A DNA stretch of 64,000 nt from JADCRZ01 sp037718865 (GCA_037718865.1 JBBJMP010000004.1:290019-354018), one strand, 5' to 3'; shown: positions 1 through 10,971, counted from the stretch's first letter. Program-made: numbers and translations. The notes: generated by a model not told the origin, from the letters alone.

Positions 1-128
1 ATCTTTGCAGCATTTCCTTTAAACCCTTTGTCTATCCTAATCTTATGTTCCCTTCTATAAAGTTTAACTATTTATTAAAAAACAAATATTTTAATATATT
101 TACCGGTCTAAAAACTAAAATCACATAC

Positions 129-3100
129 ATGAGAAAAGTTCTAGTATTATTTACCATGCTGCTATTGAGTTCAGTAGTGGTATTTGCCCAGACCTCCCCG
201 GTTACTGGTCAAATTAAAAACGAACGAGGAGAGCCAGTGTCTTTCGCTACCGTCAGAGTGAAAGGTAGCAACGCTGCTGTTTCCGCAGACCAGAATGGCA
301 ATTTCTCAATACCCGCTGCCAGAGGGGCGATACTTATAATCAGTGCGACCAGTTTTGGAACCAAAGAAGTTAAGGTAGGAGATGATAATACAGTATCAGT
401 ATCATTAGCGGCAAGCACCAGTAACATGGAAGAGGTGGTTGTTACGGCAGCCGGTATTAAACGGTCTGAAAAAGCACTGGGCTATGCCGTAAGTAAAGTT
501 GACCCTGATGCATTACTTCAGAAATCAGAACCCGACATGTTGAAGGGTTTGCAAGGTAAGGTGGCTGGTGTTGACATCAGGTCTTCCCAGGGAACACCAG
601 GAGCAGCGACACGTATTCAGATAAGGGGCAACAGTTCATTTTTTGGAGAAACCCAGCCTTTGATCATTGTTGATGGAATACCGTATAGCAATGACCAGGT
701 TACTACCAGCAGTCAGACATCAGGCGGTGGTGCTTACTCAAGCGGTATTTCAAATTTAGATCCCAATGACATTGCCACCATGAATGTATTAAAGGGCTCA
801 GCCGCTGCCGCCTTGTACGGTTCAAGGGCTTCAAACGGTGTGGTAATTATCACGACAAAATCCGGCGGCGGTTCCCGTAGCAAAAAAGGCCTGGAAGTAA
901 GTTTGAAGAGTTCAGTTTCCTTTGAAACCATAGCCAACCTGCCAACCTACCAGAATGAATATGGTGCTGGTTCCCAGTTTAGCTATTCAAATTCTAACGG
1001 TTCCTGGGGTCCTGCTTTTCGGAACCGGGATTCCATCCCTGCCTGGCCCGACTATAAGGCCGCCTTTCCTGAAAGGTTCCCTTCGGCAAATACAGCCTAC
1101 AGGGCCTATCCGGATAACGTAAAAGACCTGTTCAACACTGGCATGGTGTATGAAAATTCTGTGGGTGTTACCGGCGGAGATGCCAAAAGCTCTCTTGGGC
1201 TTACGGCGTCACAATTAACACATAATGGCTATGTTCCAAATTCCACATATAAAAGGGCAAACATAGGCCTGGGTGGACAAACAAAACTCACCATGGGACT
1301 GAATGTCGGCGGCAACTTCAGCTATAGCCGTTCGGTGCAGAACGGTGGCTTTTTTGGAGAAAATCAGGTTGGAGGTGCGGCCTCCCAGTTTGCCAGGTCA
1401 TTGTTCCTGGCACGTAACTGGGACCTGAACCTGCCCTTTGAAGATAAATTACAAAAAAATTTAACGCCAAATGGAGGTGGACAGTTCGATAATCCACGCT
1501 GGTCAGCTAAATACAATACGGCCAGTACACAGGAAGAAAGAATTGTTGCAGGTATGCATGCCGATTATAACATCACTAAATGGATGCAGGTCGCTTATAA
1601 CCTGGGTACCAACGTAAGCATCTTGAACAGGCGGGAAATAGCCGAAATCGGCTCAAGGGCCGCAGAAGGCCTGGGAAGGATAGTATTGGACAATTACAGG
1701 AAACAGGAGATCGAATCCAACTTTTTAATTACCCTGACTCCTTCAATAGGCGAAGATTTTAGTTTGAGGACCGTTTTAGGCCACAATCTTAATCAGCGTA
1801 CCAGGACTGACCAGGTGCAAACCGGAAATAGATTCATTACAAGAGGGATTTATACTTTAAAAAACACAGCTACACAAACGTTTACTGATGATTTTTATGA
1901 AAGGCGACGGTTACTCGGTGTATTCGGTAATATATCATTAGGCTTCAGGGATTATGCTTTCCTTGATATTACCGGACGTAATGACTGGTCTTCCACATTG
2001 CCTGTCGAAAGCAGGAGTTACTTTTATCCATCCATTTCAGGTTCCTTTGTTTTTTCTGACGCCTTAGGATTAAAAGGTGACGTATTTGATTATGGAAAAA
2101 TCCGGGGTGGTTGGGCAAAGGTAGGCAGGGATGCGGATCCTTATAGCCTGCAAAATGTGTTTATCCTTAACAATAGCTTTCTTGGTCAGTCTACGGCTTC
2201 CTCTTCTACCACTTCTTTTGACCAGAACCTGACACCGGAATTCACACAGGAATTTGAAGTAGGAACTCAACTAAGTTTTTTAAAAAGAAGGATTGAACTT
2301 GATTTTACGGTGTATAACAAAGTAACCACTGATCTAATTGCACCGATCTCTACACCGTCTTCTTCGGGGTACCAGCAGCTGTATACCAACTTTGGAGAGA
2401 TAAGTAATAAAGGCGTTGAAATTGATTTGACCCTCCGTCCAATCAGAACAAGTGGATTTAGCTGGGATATTCGTGGAATTTTTACCAAAAATAAAAACAC
2501 TGTAGAATCCTTACGCGAAGGAGTAGATAGGATTCAACTTAGAGGTGTGCTGACCGGAATTGGACCTTACCTGGAACCAGGAAGGCCTTTTGGTTATCTC
2601 CGGGGTACCAAATCGGTGAGGGACGAGGCCGGCAACCTATTAATCAACCCAGCTACTGGCGGGATGATTCAGGCACTAGATGAAGACATTGTCGGAGACC
2701 CGAACCCTGATTTCAAATTGGGAATAAATAACACATTCTCATACAAGGGCATATCCCTGAGTACACTATTTGATTATACTAAGGGAGGTAATATTTACTC
2801 TGTAACAATCAGTTCTTTATTAGGAAGGGGAGTGACAGCAGATACGAAGGACAGGGAAACTTCCTATATTATACCAGGCATTTATGGAGATCCGAATACC
2901 AATTTGCCCATACTGGATAATAATAAAAATACAATTCCTAATATAACCCGCATTACTACAAACGACCTGTATTTTTCTCCCAATCCAACTTCAGGTGCAA
3001 CATTTGCCATTAATACGCCAACAGAGTGGAACATATATGATGGAACGGTCTACCGTTTAAGAGAGGTTAACCTGGCCTATGAAATTCCTAAGTCGGTTTA

Positions 3101-3296
3101 CAAAAACCTGCCTATAGGTTCAATAAGCTTAAGTTTGACAGGAAGAAATTTGTGGCATCTTGCACCAAATGTGCCAAGGTATACCAATTTTGATCCTGAG
3201 GTTAACAGCTTTGGAGCATCCTCTACGCAGGGTATTGAGCTTTCCGCTGCTCCGACAACAAGAAGATATGGCATTAACCTAAATGTTACCTTTTAA
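129..3296 (+). CDS. SusC/RagA-type TonB-linked outer-membrane transporter
   Basis: Outer-membrane TonB-dependent importer that, with its SusD partner, takes up oligosaccharides or similar nutrients. From the ATG at 129 the protein has about 1055 residues. An upstream in-frame ATG at 45 would add 28 residues ahead of a clear signal peptide (MRKVLVLFTMLLL..., ending FAQ), so 129 is preferred. After the signal come a carboxypeptidase-D-like regulatory domain (about residues 25-105), the EEVVVTA segment typical of SusC, a plug domain containing the SusC signature LYGSRASNGVVIITTK, and a long beta-barrel ending in an aromatic residue (NVTF). The SusD gene follows after 19 bases, indicating one operon. 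No enzyme or sigma/anti-sigma pair is visible beside it, so the substrate is unknown. Confidence 0.95.
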   Translation: MRKVLVLFTMLLLSSVVVFAQTSPVTGQIKNERGEPVSFATVRVKGSNAAVSADQNGNFSIPAARGAILIISATSFGTKEVKVGDDNTVSVSLAASTSNMEEVVVTAAGIKRSEKALGYAVSKVDPDALLQKSEPDMLKGLQGKVAGVDIRSSQGTPGAATRIQIRGNSSFFGETQPLIIVDGIPYSNDQVTTSSQTSGGGAYSSGISNLDPNDIATMNVLKGSAAAALYGSRASNGVVIITTKSGGGSRSKKGLEVSLKSSVSFETIANLPTYQNEYGAGSQFSYSNSNGSWGPAFRNRDSIPAWPDYKAAFPERFPSANTAYRAYPDNVKDLFNTGMVYENSVGVTGGDAKSSLGLTASQLTHNGYVPNSTYKRANIGLGGQTKLTMGLNVGGNFSYSRSVQNGGFFGENQVGGAASQFARSLFLARNWDLNLPFEDKLQKNLTPNGGGQFDNPRWSAKYNTASTQEERIVAGMHADYNITKWMQVAYNLGTNVSILNRREIAEIGSRAAEGLGRIVLDNYRKQEIESNFLITLTPSIGEDFSLRTVLGHNLNQRTRTDQVQTGNRFITRGIYTLKNTATQTFTDDFYERRRLLGVFGNISLGFRDYAFLDITGRNDWSSTLPVESRSYFYPSISGSFVFSDALGLKGDVFDYGKIRGGWAKVGRDADPYSLQNVFILNNSFLGQSTASSSTTSFDQNLTPEFTQEFEVGTQLSFLKRRIELDFTVYNKVTTDLIAPISTPSSSGYQQLYTNFGEISNKGVEIDLTLRPIRTSGFSWDIRGIFTKNKNTVESLREGVDRIQLRGVLTGIGPYLEPGRPFGYLRGTKSVRDEAGNLLINPATGGMIQALDEDIVGDPNPDFKLGINNTFSYKGISLSTLFDYTKGGNIYSVTISSLLGRGVTADTKDRETSYIIPGIYGDPNTNLPILDNNKNTIPNITRITTNDLYFSPNPTSGATFAINTPTEWNIYDGTVYRLREVNLAYEIPKSVYKNLPIGSISLSLTGRNLWHLAPNVPRYTNFDPEVNSFGASSTQGIELSAAPTTRRYGINLNVTF

Positions 3297-3315
3297 CTAA
3301 TCTAATTATTAAAGT

Positions 3316-5034
3316 ATGCTACGTAAATTCATATATATAATACCAATTGCCCTTTTAGCGGCATCGTGTTCAAAAGATTTTTTCGATATCAATAAGGATC
3401 CAAATAATCCCACAACCATTGAAGTTTCCAAATTACTCACCACGGCTGAAAGAAACCTGGGCGATGGATTAGCCTTTGGTGGAGGAAACAACGGCGGGTT
3501 GTCTCAGATATTGGCCGTGTATACGCACCAGATTTCAACCCGCGAAGAGCCGGATCAATACGGGGCTACCGGTCAGGAATTTTTCTTGGGTTTGGCCTGG
3601 TCTAAATTATTTGCAGCTTCTCAACCGAGTGGAAGTACTCAGCAGTCAGGGGTACTCCAAAATTTGAACGAAATAATAAAATTAGGTACCCCTTCAGGTA
3701 ATACCAGGTACACTGGTATAGCTAAGGTGCTTAAAGCGTATACTTATAGCCAACTGGTTGACGTTTTTGGCGATGTGCCCTTTTCGGAAGCTAATAAATT
3801 AACGGAAGGAATTTTATATCCCAAATTTGATAAGGGTGCAGATATCTATCCCCAATTGCTATTGATGCTTGATTCTGCCATTGCAGATCTGACCAACACT
3901 ACTGCGCCTAACCTGGTAAAGCCTGCCGGCGATGATGTTATTTATGGCGGCAACGTTTCCAAGTGGGTAAGAGCTGCAAACACCATTAAGCTGAAATTAT
4001 ATACCCAGATGCGATTGGTGAAAAATGTGTCAGCAGAAGTTAATGCTCTTATAAACGGAAGAAATCTAATCAGTACTACAGGTGAAAGTTTTTTATTGCC
4101 CTATGGTCCGCTGGGATCTACAGATGACAGAAACCCAGGTTTTGAAGATTATTACTCCACTCAGCGAGGTAATCACGTAAGTCCCTGGTTTTATGAAATT
4201 TTAAAAGGATATAATCCAAGGATTAACACCGGTAATCCTGACCCAAGGGTTCCCTATTACATTTATAATCAATTAAGACCTACCCAGGCTCCTGCTGAAG
4301 GTAATCAAACTGAATACCGCGACGGATCGTTCGTATCTATCTATTTTGGCTCGGTAGGGCCGGACAGGGACAGAAGTCAGCAAAATACCATCAGCCTTTT
4401 TGGAATATATCCGATTGGTGGCAGGTACGACCAGGGCGATGCAATGCGTGCCAATGCATCAATTGGTACCGGTGCAGCTCCCTATCGGTTCATTACTTAT
4501 GCAGACCGCTTGTATCTCGAAGCGGAACTAATGAAAGTAGGTTTGGTAAGCGGCGATGCCAGGGCCAGACTCAGACAGGCGGTAGAAGAATCATTCAAGC
4601 AGGTAGATTCTGTGGTTACTATGGTAAAGGCGGCTCAAACAATACCTGCTTTAGTTGGTACTCCAGCGGTAACCGCTTATGTAGATAAAGTTTTGATCGA
4701 GTATGATGCCAAGCCAAATCAGCAGTTGGAAATAATTATGACCCAAAAATGGATATCCAACTGTGGAAATGCAGTAGATCAATACACGGATTACAGAAGG
4801 ACTGGATTTCCTGTATTATTCGATCCAAAAGATCCGACTGTAGCACCAGGAGGAAGAGTTCAGCCTCCAATAAACGGAGACCCTGTACTTCCGGGTGCTC
4901 AGAAATCTGTACCGGTTCAATTGAGCAGAACCTTCCCTTTTTCCTTACCATGGCATCAGGATGAACTAGAAAGAAATCAAAACGCTCCTCCACAAAAAAA
5001 TCCTCAGTCGTTCAAAGTTTTCTGGATGCCTTAA
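3316..5034 (+). CDS. SusD/RagB-family nutrient-binding lipoprotein
   Basis: Surface lipoprotein that forms the lid of the SusC transporter encoded just upstream. The 572-residue product opens with a lipoprotein signal (MLRKFIYIIPIALLAASCSK) with the lipobox Cys at about residue 18. The body is the mostly helical SusD-like-2 fold; the late segment DQYTDYRRTGFPVLFD is typical of this family. It is bounded by SusC upstream and a second lipoprotein 17 bases downstream. Ligand unknown. Confidence 0.93.
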   Translation: MLRKFIYIIPIALLAASCSKDFFDINKDPNNPTTIEVSKLLTTAERNLGDGLAFGGGNNGGLSQILAVYTHQISTREEPDQYGATGQEFFLGLAWSKLFAASQPSGSTQQSGVLQNLNEIIKLGTPSGNTRYTGIAKVLKAYTYSQLVDVFGDVPFSEANKLTEGILYPKFDKGADIYPQLLLMLDSAIADLTNTTAPNLVKPAGDDVIYGGNVSKWVRAANTIKLKLYTQMRLVKNVSAEVNALINGRNLISTTGESFLLPYGPLGSTDDRNPGFEDYYSTQRGNHVSPWFYEILKGYNPRINTGNPDPRVPYYIYNQLRPTQAPAEGNQTEYRDGSFVSIYFGSVGPDRDRSQQNTISLFGIYPIGGRYDQGDAMRANASIGTGAAPYRFITYADRLYLEAELMKVGLVSGDARARLRQAVEESFKQVDSVVTMVKAAQTIPALVGTPAVTAYVDKVLIEYDAKPNQQLEIIMTQKWISNCGNAVDQYTDYRRTGFPVLFDPKDPTVAPGGRVQPPINGDPVLPGAQKSVPVQLSRTFPFSLPWHQDELERNQNAPPQKNPQSFKVFWMP

Positions 5035-5051
5035 ATTATAAAAAAAGATTT

Positions 5052-5918
5052 ATGAAAAGATCAATCATATACAGCCTTATTGCAATATTGATTTTCTCGG
5101 CCTGTCGCAAAGATGATAATATAAAAATTCCTGATTTAATAAGGGTGCCAGTGCCTTTATTGGTCAAGGATGCCACCGGTGACCAGGTTATTTCTGCACA
5201 AGATCCTGATAAGTTTAGAGGAAAATTCGTAGTTGACATGTTTTTTAAAACGGATGTTCCACCGCAAAAAATGGACGTGGTGATTATCAAGAATGGTAAT
5301 AGAACAAACGTCAAAGTTGTTAAAGAAGGGATCACTGCATACCCAACTACATTAGAAGTTACGGGAGCCCAACTGGCCTCCTTGTTTGGGGCACCGGTAA
5401 AAGTAGGCGACAGGTTTGACATTGGTGTGGACATAACCACCAGTAACGGACAGAAATATTTAGCCTTCCCTACGGTAGGTGTACCATACGGCACAGGTAT
5501 CGCTAATCAACCAGGGGCAAGTACCCAGGTAAGATTTGAAGCTGTTTGCGCATTTACAGCAGCCGCCTACGCCGGAAATTTTGAGGTAGTGGTAGATGAG
5601 TGGGAAGATTATCACCCCGGTGATGTGATACCGGTTACAGTGGTTGATGCAAGTACCCTATCGTTTTTATATGGTGCCACAGGTGCTAAACCAATACTTG
5701 TAAAAGTGAATACCGGCACAAACGTAACATCTGTTGTTAAACAGTCATACGGTAACTATACAACGTCGCCTAATGTATCTACCGAATTTTTTGCAGAAAG
5801 TGTTGCAGGAGCAGACAATTTTGTTGCACCCTGCGAATTAACGCTTAGCGTAAAATTAAATCACACGTCTGCACTTGGAAATTACGGCAACTATATTATC
5901 AAGTTAAAGAAGAAATAA
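5052..5918 (+). CDS. SusD-associated surface lipoprotein, unknown ligand
   Basis: Third gene of the first Sus-like operon, 288 residues. The N-terminus (MKRSIIYSLIAILIFSAC) is a lipoprotein signal with Cys at residue 18. The rest is predicted beta-rich, with two roughly equal halves (about 25-150 and 160-288). This architecture and position, last in a SusC-SusD operon, fit the loosely conserved SusE/SusF-type surface glycan-binding or accessory lipoproteins. No family-specific residue is recognised, so function rests on context. A strong terminator follows at once. Confidence 0.7.
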   Translation: MKRSIIYSLIAILIFSACRKDDNIKIPDLIRVPVPLLVKDATGDQVISAQDPDKFRGKFVVDMFFKTDVPPQKMDVVIIKNGNRTNVKVVKEGITAYPTTLEVTGAQLASLFGAPVKVGDRFDIGVDITTSNGQKYLAFPTVGVPYGTGIANQPGASTQVRFEAVCAFTAAAYAGNFEVVVDEWEDYHPGDVIPVTVVDASTLSFLYGATGAKPILVKVNTGTNVTSVVKQSYGNYTTSPNVSTEFFAESVAGADNFVAPCELTLSVKLNHTSALGNYGNYIIKLKKK

Positions 5919-5924
5919 ATGTTC

Positions 5925-5960
5925 AGGAAGTCGCCTTACTAAAAGGCGACTTCCTTTTTT
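5925..5960 (+). terminator. Rho-independent terminator of first SusCD operon
   Basis: Perfect 13-bp stem (AGGAAGTCGCCTT at 5925-5937 with its complement at 5943-5955), five-base loop, then a run of T to 5960. It lies 7 bases after the lipoprotein stop codon and closes the operon. The following bases to 6216 hold no gene. Confidence 0.95.
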
Positions 5961-6216
5961 ACTTACACTATTATAAACAGGATAAGCATTCTACGCCGGT
6001 AAAATACCCTCATAAAACTACTGATAACTATTTTCGTTTCAGTGGCTCAAAGTTGCCACTGTTGTACAAACACACAAACAATACTTAGCATCCCTTACCC
6101 TCGTTCAGATTACATCTCCGTTAAGCCTGATAACAGCCATAATATCCTTGTTGATTACATGGATAACGCTTTGCTTGCCTAATTAAAAATTTCATCATTT
6201 TTAAAAACCATGCACA

Positions 6217-9200
6217 ATGAGAAAGACGCTGATTTTCCTTCAGGCGCTATTACTTTTTTCAGTAATAGCCTTTTCACAATCACGAACAATTACCGGTCAG
6301 GTTAAAGACGAAAGTGGCAATCCTGTGCCATTTGCGACGGTAGCTATCAGACAAACTGCTAATGGTCCTACATCAACCGGCACTTCGGCCGATGCCAATG
6401 GGTATTTTAGCATTGAAGCAGGCAGTGCCAGGTCACTGGTATTTAGTTCCACCGGCTTTGATACCAAAGAGATTGCATTGGTGGCTGGCAAAAACGAGAT
6501 AACTGTAGAGCTGGGAAGTTCTGCCCAGCTGATCAATGAAGTAGTAGTTACTGCCCTGGGTATCCGCAGAAATAAGAATGAATTGCCATTTGCTGCCCAA
6601 CAAATCAAAGGCGATCAGGTCAGTAATACGAGAGGGTCAAATTTTGTAAGTAATTTATCAGGTAAAATATCCGGATTAGAAGTCAGGCAGAATAATACGT
6701 TAGGAGGATCTACCAACGTGGTGATCCGCGGTTACAAATCGTTGACCAGCTCTAACCAGGCCTTATTTGTTATTGACGGGGTTCCTGTAGACAATTCCAA
6801 TACAAATAGTAACGGCGTTGCTGATCCACTGAACCGAAATCAACTCGGAGGCAGAGGAGGTTATGATTATGGCAACGCTTCCGCCGATATCAACCCTGAT
6901 GACATCGAATCCGTGAATGTATTAAAGGGTGCCGCAGCCACCGCTCTGTATGGCTATCGCGCCAGTAACGGTGTTGTGCTGATCACTACTAAAAAGAATG
7001 CAAGAGGCCTTGGCGTTACAATAAACTCAGGAGTTACCGCAGGGTTTATTGATAAAAGCACTTTTGTAAAATATCAACATCAATACGGAGGGGGTTATGG
7101 AAATTATTACGGCCCAGATGAAGATGCATATTTCAATCAGGCCGATGCAAATGGTGATGGTGTTTTAGACCTTATTGTTCCTACAACGGAGGATGCCTCT
7201 TATGGGGGCAAATTCGATCCCAGCCTCCTGGTTTACCAATGGAATGCTTTTGATCCATCATCGCCTAACTACAGAAAAGCAACGCCATGGGTTGCCGCGG
7301 CTAATGACCCGCTAAGTTTTTTTGAAAGTCCGGTAAGCTTTAACAACAGCGTATTTATTGATGGAGGAAGCGATAAAGGCAACTTTAAACTGGGTTATAC
7401 CAGAACCGACGATAAGGGCCTGCTGCCAAATAGTAATATCAGGAAAGACCTGATCAATCTGGGCGCATCTTACAATATATCCGATAAATTAACGGCTACT
7501 GCATCCGTAAATTTTTCAAAGATCAACGGACGGGGAAGGTACGGAACCGGGTATGAGTCAAGAAACCCGGCCACCCAGTTCAGACAGTGGTGGCAAACCA
7601 ACGTAGACGTTAAAGAACAGAAGGATGCTTATTTCAGAACGCGTAAGAATGTCACCTGGAATTGGGGCGACCCGTTGGAAGAAAATCCTGGTCCTATCTA
7701 TTGGGATAATATCTATTGGACCAGACATGAGAATTTTCAGAATGACCAGCGCTTCAGGTATTTTGCCAATGCCAGCCTTAGTTATAAAATTACTGACTGG
7801 CTGAACGTATTGGGCAGGGTTGCCCTGGATTCTTATGATGAGCTGCAGGAAGAAAGAATTGCGGTTGGCAGTGTTGACCCTTCCGAGTATTCACGTTTCA
7901 GCCGCTCCCGGCGCGAATATAATTATGACCTGTTGATCAACCTTGACAGGAATATCTCCAGTAATCTCAACCTGAAAGCCCTGCTGGGATCTAACATCAG
8001 AAGAACCCGTATGCAGAGCCAGTTTGCTGAAACAAACGGGGGTTTGTTTGTGGAACGTTTGTATTCCCTGGCGAATTCACTGAACCAGATCAAGGCGCCT
8101 GAAGAAGCCGATGAGAGAATAGGGGTAGATGGCTATTTTGCCGGGGTGACCTTAACCTGGAAAGAAATGATAACCTTAGATGGAACGATCAGGCAGGACA
8201 AGGCATCGACGCTGCCTGAAGCCAACAATACTTTTTATTACCCTGCTATTTCAGCAGGATTTATATTCTCAAAGTTACTGCCTGATACCAGGTGGCTGTC
8301 TTTTGGCAAGGTCAGGGCCAATTATGCGGAAGTAGGTTCGGGTAGTGAACGCTTTGCGGCGCTTAATGACTCATATGAAAAGCCTGCGCCTTTTGGATCA
8401 ACCACTGTATATACTTTGCGTGACACCAAGAACAATGCAGACCTGAAACCTGAGCGTACAAAGAGTTATGAAGTCGGTCTGGAAGCTTCTTTCCTGAATA
8501 GCAGACTTGGTTTTGATGTTTCCTACTACAATACCCAGACGATCGACCAGATCCTGCCTGCTTCGGTTTCCTTCGCCACTGGTTATAATTTTAAGTTTGT
8601 CAATGCTGGAACCATTAAGAATAATGGTGTTGAACTTTCTGTGTATGCAACACCGGTAAAATTCCGTGATTTCACCTGGACGGTAAATGTTAACTGGTCG
8701 AGGAACAGGAATAAAGTAACGGAGCTTTTTGAAGGTTCCGACAACCTGGTTATACAGGCTTACCAGGGAGGAGTTTCTATAAATGCCACATTAGGACAGC
8801 CTTACGGTACGTTAAGAGGAGAAAATTTTATTTATACAAACGGCCAGAAGACGGTTGGTGCCAATGGTATCTATCTTAAATCAGCTACTGCCAATGAAGT
8901 TATCGGTAATGCCAATCCCGACTGGATTGGAGGCGTTTCCAACACTTTGAGGTATAAAGACCTTTCAATGGGTTTTCTTGTTGATGTTCGCCATGGGGGT
9001 GACCTGTTTTCACTGGATCAGTATTATGGATTAGCTACTGGTATCTCGGAAGCTACCACCTTTAACAACGACCTTGGAAACCCGGTAAGAAATTCCTTAG
9101 CGCAGGGAGGAGGTGTTGTCCTGCCTGGTGTTACTATCGATGGAAAACCAAATACCACCAGGGCAAGCGCGCAGGTGTTTGGATTGTTTGGCTACCGCAG

Positions 9201-9474
9201 AACCCCGGCTGCTGGTTTTGTTTATGATGCCAGCTACGTAAAACTAAGGGAAGCTACGCTGACGTATTCCATACCTAAAGCAAAAATGGCCAGGCTGGCT
9301 CCTTTCAAGGGTATCGATTTTTCACTGGTTGGAAGGAACCTTTGGATCATACATAAAAACCTTCCGTATGCTGATCCTGAAGAAGGGATAAGTTCCGGTA
9401 ATGCCCAAGGTTACCAGGGGGGTGCTTACCCAACAGTGCGTCAAATCGGATTTAATGTCAAATTAAGATTCTAA
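6217..9474 (+). CDS. SusC/RagA-type TonB-linked outer-membrane transporter (second)
   Basis: Second SusC-family importer, 1085 residues, with its own SusD partner 14 bases downstream. It has a signal peptide (MRKTLIFLQALLLFSVIAFS), a carboxypeptidase-D-like domain (about 24-105), the NEVVVTALGI segment, a plug domain with LYGYRASNGVVLITTK, and a barrel ending in FNVKLRF. It is a distant paralogue of the transporter at 129-3296, not a recent duplicate: the conserved motifs agree but the barrel sequences differ throughout. The 256-base gap upstream, after a terminator, implies an independent promoter. Confidence 0.95.
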   Translation: MRKTLIFLQALLLFSVIAFSQSRTITGQVKDESGNPVPFATVAIRQTANGPTSTGTSADANGYFSIEAGSARSLVFSSTGFDTKEIALVAGKNEITVELGSSAQLINEVVVTALGIRRNKNELPFAAQQIKGDQVSNTRGSNFVSNLSGKISGLEVRQNNTLGGSTNVVIRGYKSLTSSNQALFVIDGVPVDNSNTNSNGVADPLNRNQLGGRGGYDYGNASADINPDDIESVNVLKGAAATALYGYRASNGVVLITTKKNARGLGVTINSGVTAGFIDKSTFVKYQHQYGGGYGNYYGPDEDAYFNQADANGDGVLDLIVPTTEDASYGGKFDPSLLVYQWNAFDPSSPNYRKATPWVAAANDPLSFFESPVSFNNSVFIDGGSDKGNFKLGYTRTDDKGLLPNSNIRKDLINLGASYNISDKLTATASVNFSKINGRGRYGTGYESRNPATQFRQWWQTNVDVKEQKDAYFRTRKNVTWNWGDPLEENPGPIYWDNIYWTRHENFQNDQRFRYFANASLSYKITDWLNVLGRVALDSYDELQEERIAVGSVDPSEYSRFSRSRREYNYDLLINLDRNISSNLNLKALLGSNIRRTRMQSQFAETNGGLFVERLYSLANSLNQIKAPEEADERIGVDGYFAGVTLTWKEMITLDGTIRQDKASTLPEANNTFYYPAISAGFIFSKLLPDTRWLSFGKVRANYAEVGSGSERFAALNDSYEKPAPFGSTTVYTLRDTKNNADLKPERTKSYEVGLEASFLNSRLGFDVSYYNTQTIDQILPASVSFATGYNFKFVNAGTIKNNGVELSVYATPVKFRDFTWTVNVNWSRNRNKVTELFEGSDNLVIQAYQGGVSINATLGQPYGTLRGENFIYTNGQKTVGANGIYLKSATANEVIGNANPDWIGGVSNTLRYKDLSMGFLVDVRHGGDLFSLDQYYGLATGISEATTFNNDLGNPVRNSLAQGGGVVLPGVTIDGKPNTTRASAQVFGLFGYRRTPAAGFVYDASYVKLREATLTYSIPKAKMARLAPFKGIDFSLVGRNLWIIHKNLPYADPEEGISSGNAQGYQGGAYPTVRQIGFNVKLRF

Positions 9475-9488
9475 AAATAATCGGTAAT

Positions 9489-10910
9489 ATGAAAAAGCTA
9501 ATTATAGTATCGGCGGTTCTATTCATGCTGGCTTCCTGTACCAAAGATATTTCGAAGCTGAACGTTGATACCAAAAACGCGACGAATGTGCCATCGCAGA
9601 CCTTGTTCTCGAATGCACAGAAAAATCTGGCTGATGCCATGTCCAGTTCTAATATAAACACCAACATATTCAGGCTGCTGGCCCAGCACTGGACCACTAC
9701 TACCTATACGGATGAGCCCAATTACGATTTAAATACAAGAGGCATTCCCCAGATCTGGTGGAGAACCCTGTATCGCGACGTACTGATAGACCTGACGGAG
9801 GCAAAAAGATTGCTGGCAACTGAAGCATCCGTTGATGCCGTCAAGAAAAATCAGATGGCAATGATTGACATCATGCAGGTCTATACGTACTATGTACTGG
9901 TTAATACATACGGAAATATCCCCTATACGGAAGCATCCGATTATAACAAAGTATTCCCGAAATACGATGATGCAAAAACCGTGTATTATGACCTGCTGAC
10001 CAGGCTTGATGCAGATATTGCAGCCTTAAATACAGCGGCCAAGGGGTATGAAGTTGGCGACCTTTTATATGATGACAATATTACATCGTGGAAAAAATTT
10101 GGTAATTCACTGAAGCTAAAAATGGGCATTCTTCTGGTAGATGTTGATGCTGCAAAAGCAAAATCAGTAGTTGAAGCTGCTGCACCAAATACCTTCACTT
10201 CAAATGCAGATAATGCCATCTTTACCTACCTGAATGCACCACCGAACACCAACCCGATCTGGGTGGACCTCGTTCAAAGCAACAGGCAGGATTTTATTTC
10301 AGCGAATACCCTTGTAGACCGGTTGAACGCCTTAGTTGATCCGAGAAGGCAATTTTACCTGACAGAAGTGGAAGGAGGCGGTTATAAAGGAGGTACTTAT
10401 GGAGCCAGCAACAGTTATATTAATTTCTCAAAACCTGATGAAAAGATTGTGGCCCCTGATTTTGCAGGAGACCTTTTAGACTACGCGGAAATTGAATTTT
10501 ATAAGGCTGAAGCCGTTGAAAGAGGAATGAATGTAGCCGGTACAGCAGAGCAACACTATAACAATGCCATTGAAGCTTCTATTAAATACTGGGGAGGTAC
10601 CGACGCTGATGTAAGCAGCTACCTGTCCCAGCCGCAGGTGGCTTATGCAACCGCTGCCGGAGATTTTAAACAGAAAATCGGTACGCAGATATGGATCGCA
10701 CTATACAATAGGGGATTTGACGCATGGACAGCCTGGAGAAAATATGACTATCCTGTGCTCATTGCTCCTCCTAATGCCGACTCGCCGGTTCCGCAGCGTT
10801 TTACTTATCCCGTTAATGAGCAAAATCTGAATGTAACCAATTATAACGCGGCCTCCGCTGCCATCGGTGGCGATAAGGTCACCACCAAGTTGTTCTGGGA
10901 TAAATTGTAA
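9489..10910 (+). CDS. SusD/RagB-family lipoprotein (second)
   Basis: Partner of the second SusC. The 473-residue protein has a lipoprotein signal (MKKLIIVSAVLFMLASCTKD, Cys at about 17) and the SusD-like-2 helical scaffold; the segment LAQHWTTTTYTDEPNYD and the late AWTAWRKYDYP are typical. It is the last gene of this operon. Ligand unknown. Confidence 0.93.
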   Translation: MKKLIIVSAVLFMLASCTKDISKLNVDTKNATNVPSQTLFSNAQKNLADAMSSSNINTNIFRLLAQHWTTTTYTDEPNYDLNTRGIPQIWWRTLYRDVLIDLTEAKRLLATEASVDAVKKNQMAMIDIMQVYTYYVLVNTYGNIPYTEASDYNKVFPKYDDAKTVYYDLLTRLDADIAALNTAAKGYEVGDLLYDDNITSWKKFGNSLKLKMGILLVDVDAAKAKSVVEAAAPNTFTSNADNAIFTYLNAPPNTNPIWVDLVQSNRQDFISANTLVDRLNALVDPRRQFYLTEVEGGGYKGGTYGASNSYINFSKPDEKIVAPDFAGDLLDYAEIEFYKAEAVERGMNVAGTAEQHYNNAIEASIKYWGGTDADVSSYLSQPQVAYATAAGDFKQKIGTQIWIALYNRGFDAWTAWRKYDYPVLIAPPNADSPVPQRFTYPVNEQNLNVTNYNAASAAIGGDKVTTKLFWDKL

Positions 10911-10931
10911 TAAAAGTCCGGAGTTGGTTTT

Positions 10932-10971
10932 AGAGAATAGAGATCCTCATTGGGATCTCTATTCTCTTTTT
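10932..10971 (+). terminator. Rho-independent terminator of second SusCD operon
   Basis: Perfect 15-bp stem (10932-10946 with 10953-10967), six-base loop, then a short T run. It starts 22 bases after the SusD stop. Confidence 0.93.

Noticed and set aside
129..10910. Recent duplication of the two SusC/SusD pairs
   Set aside because: Only family motifs are shared; lengths, barrels and SusD partners differ throughout, so they are old paralogues.
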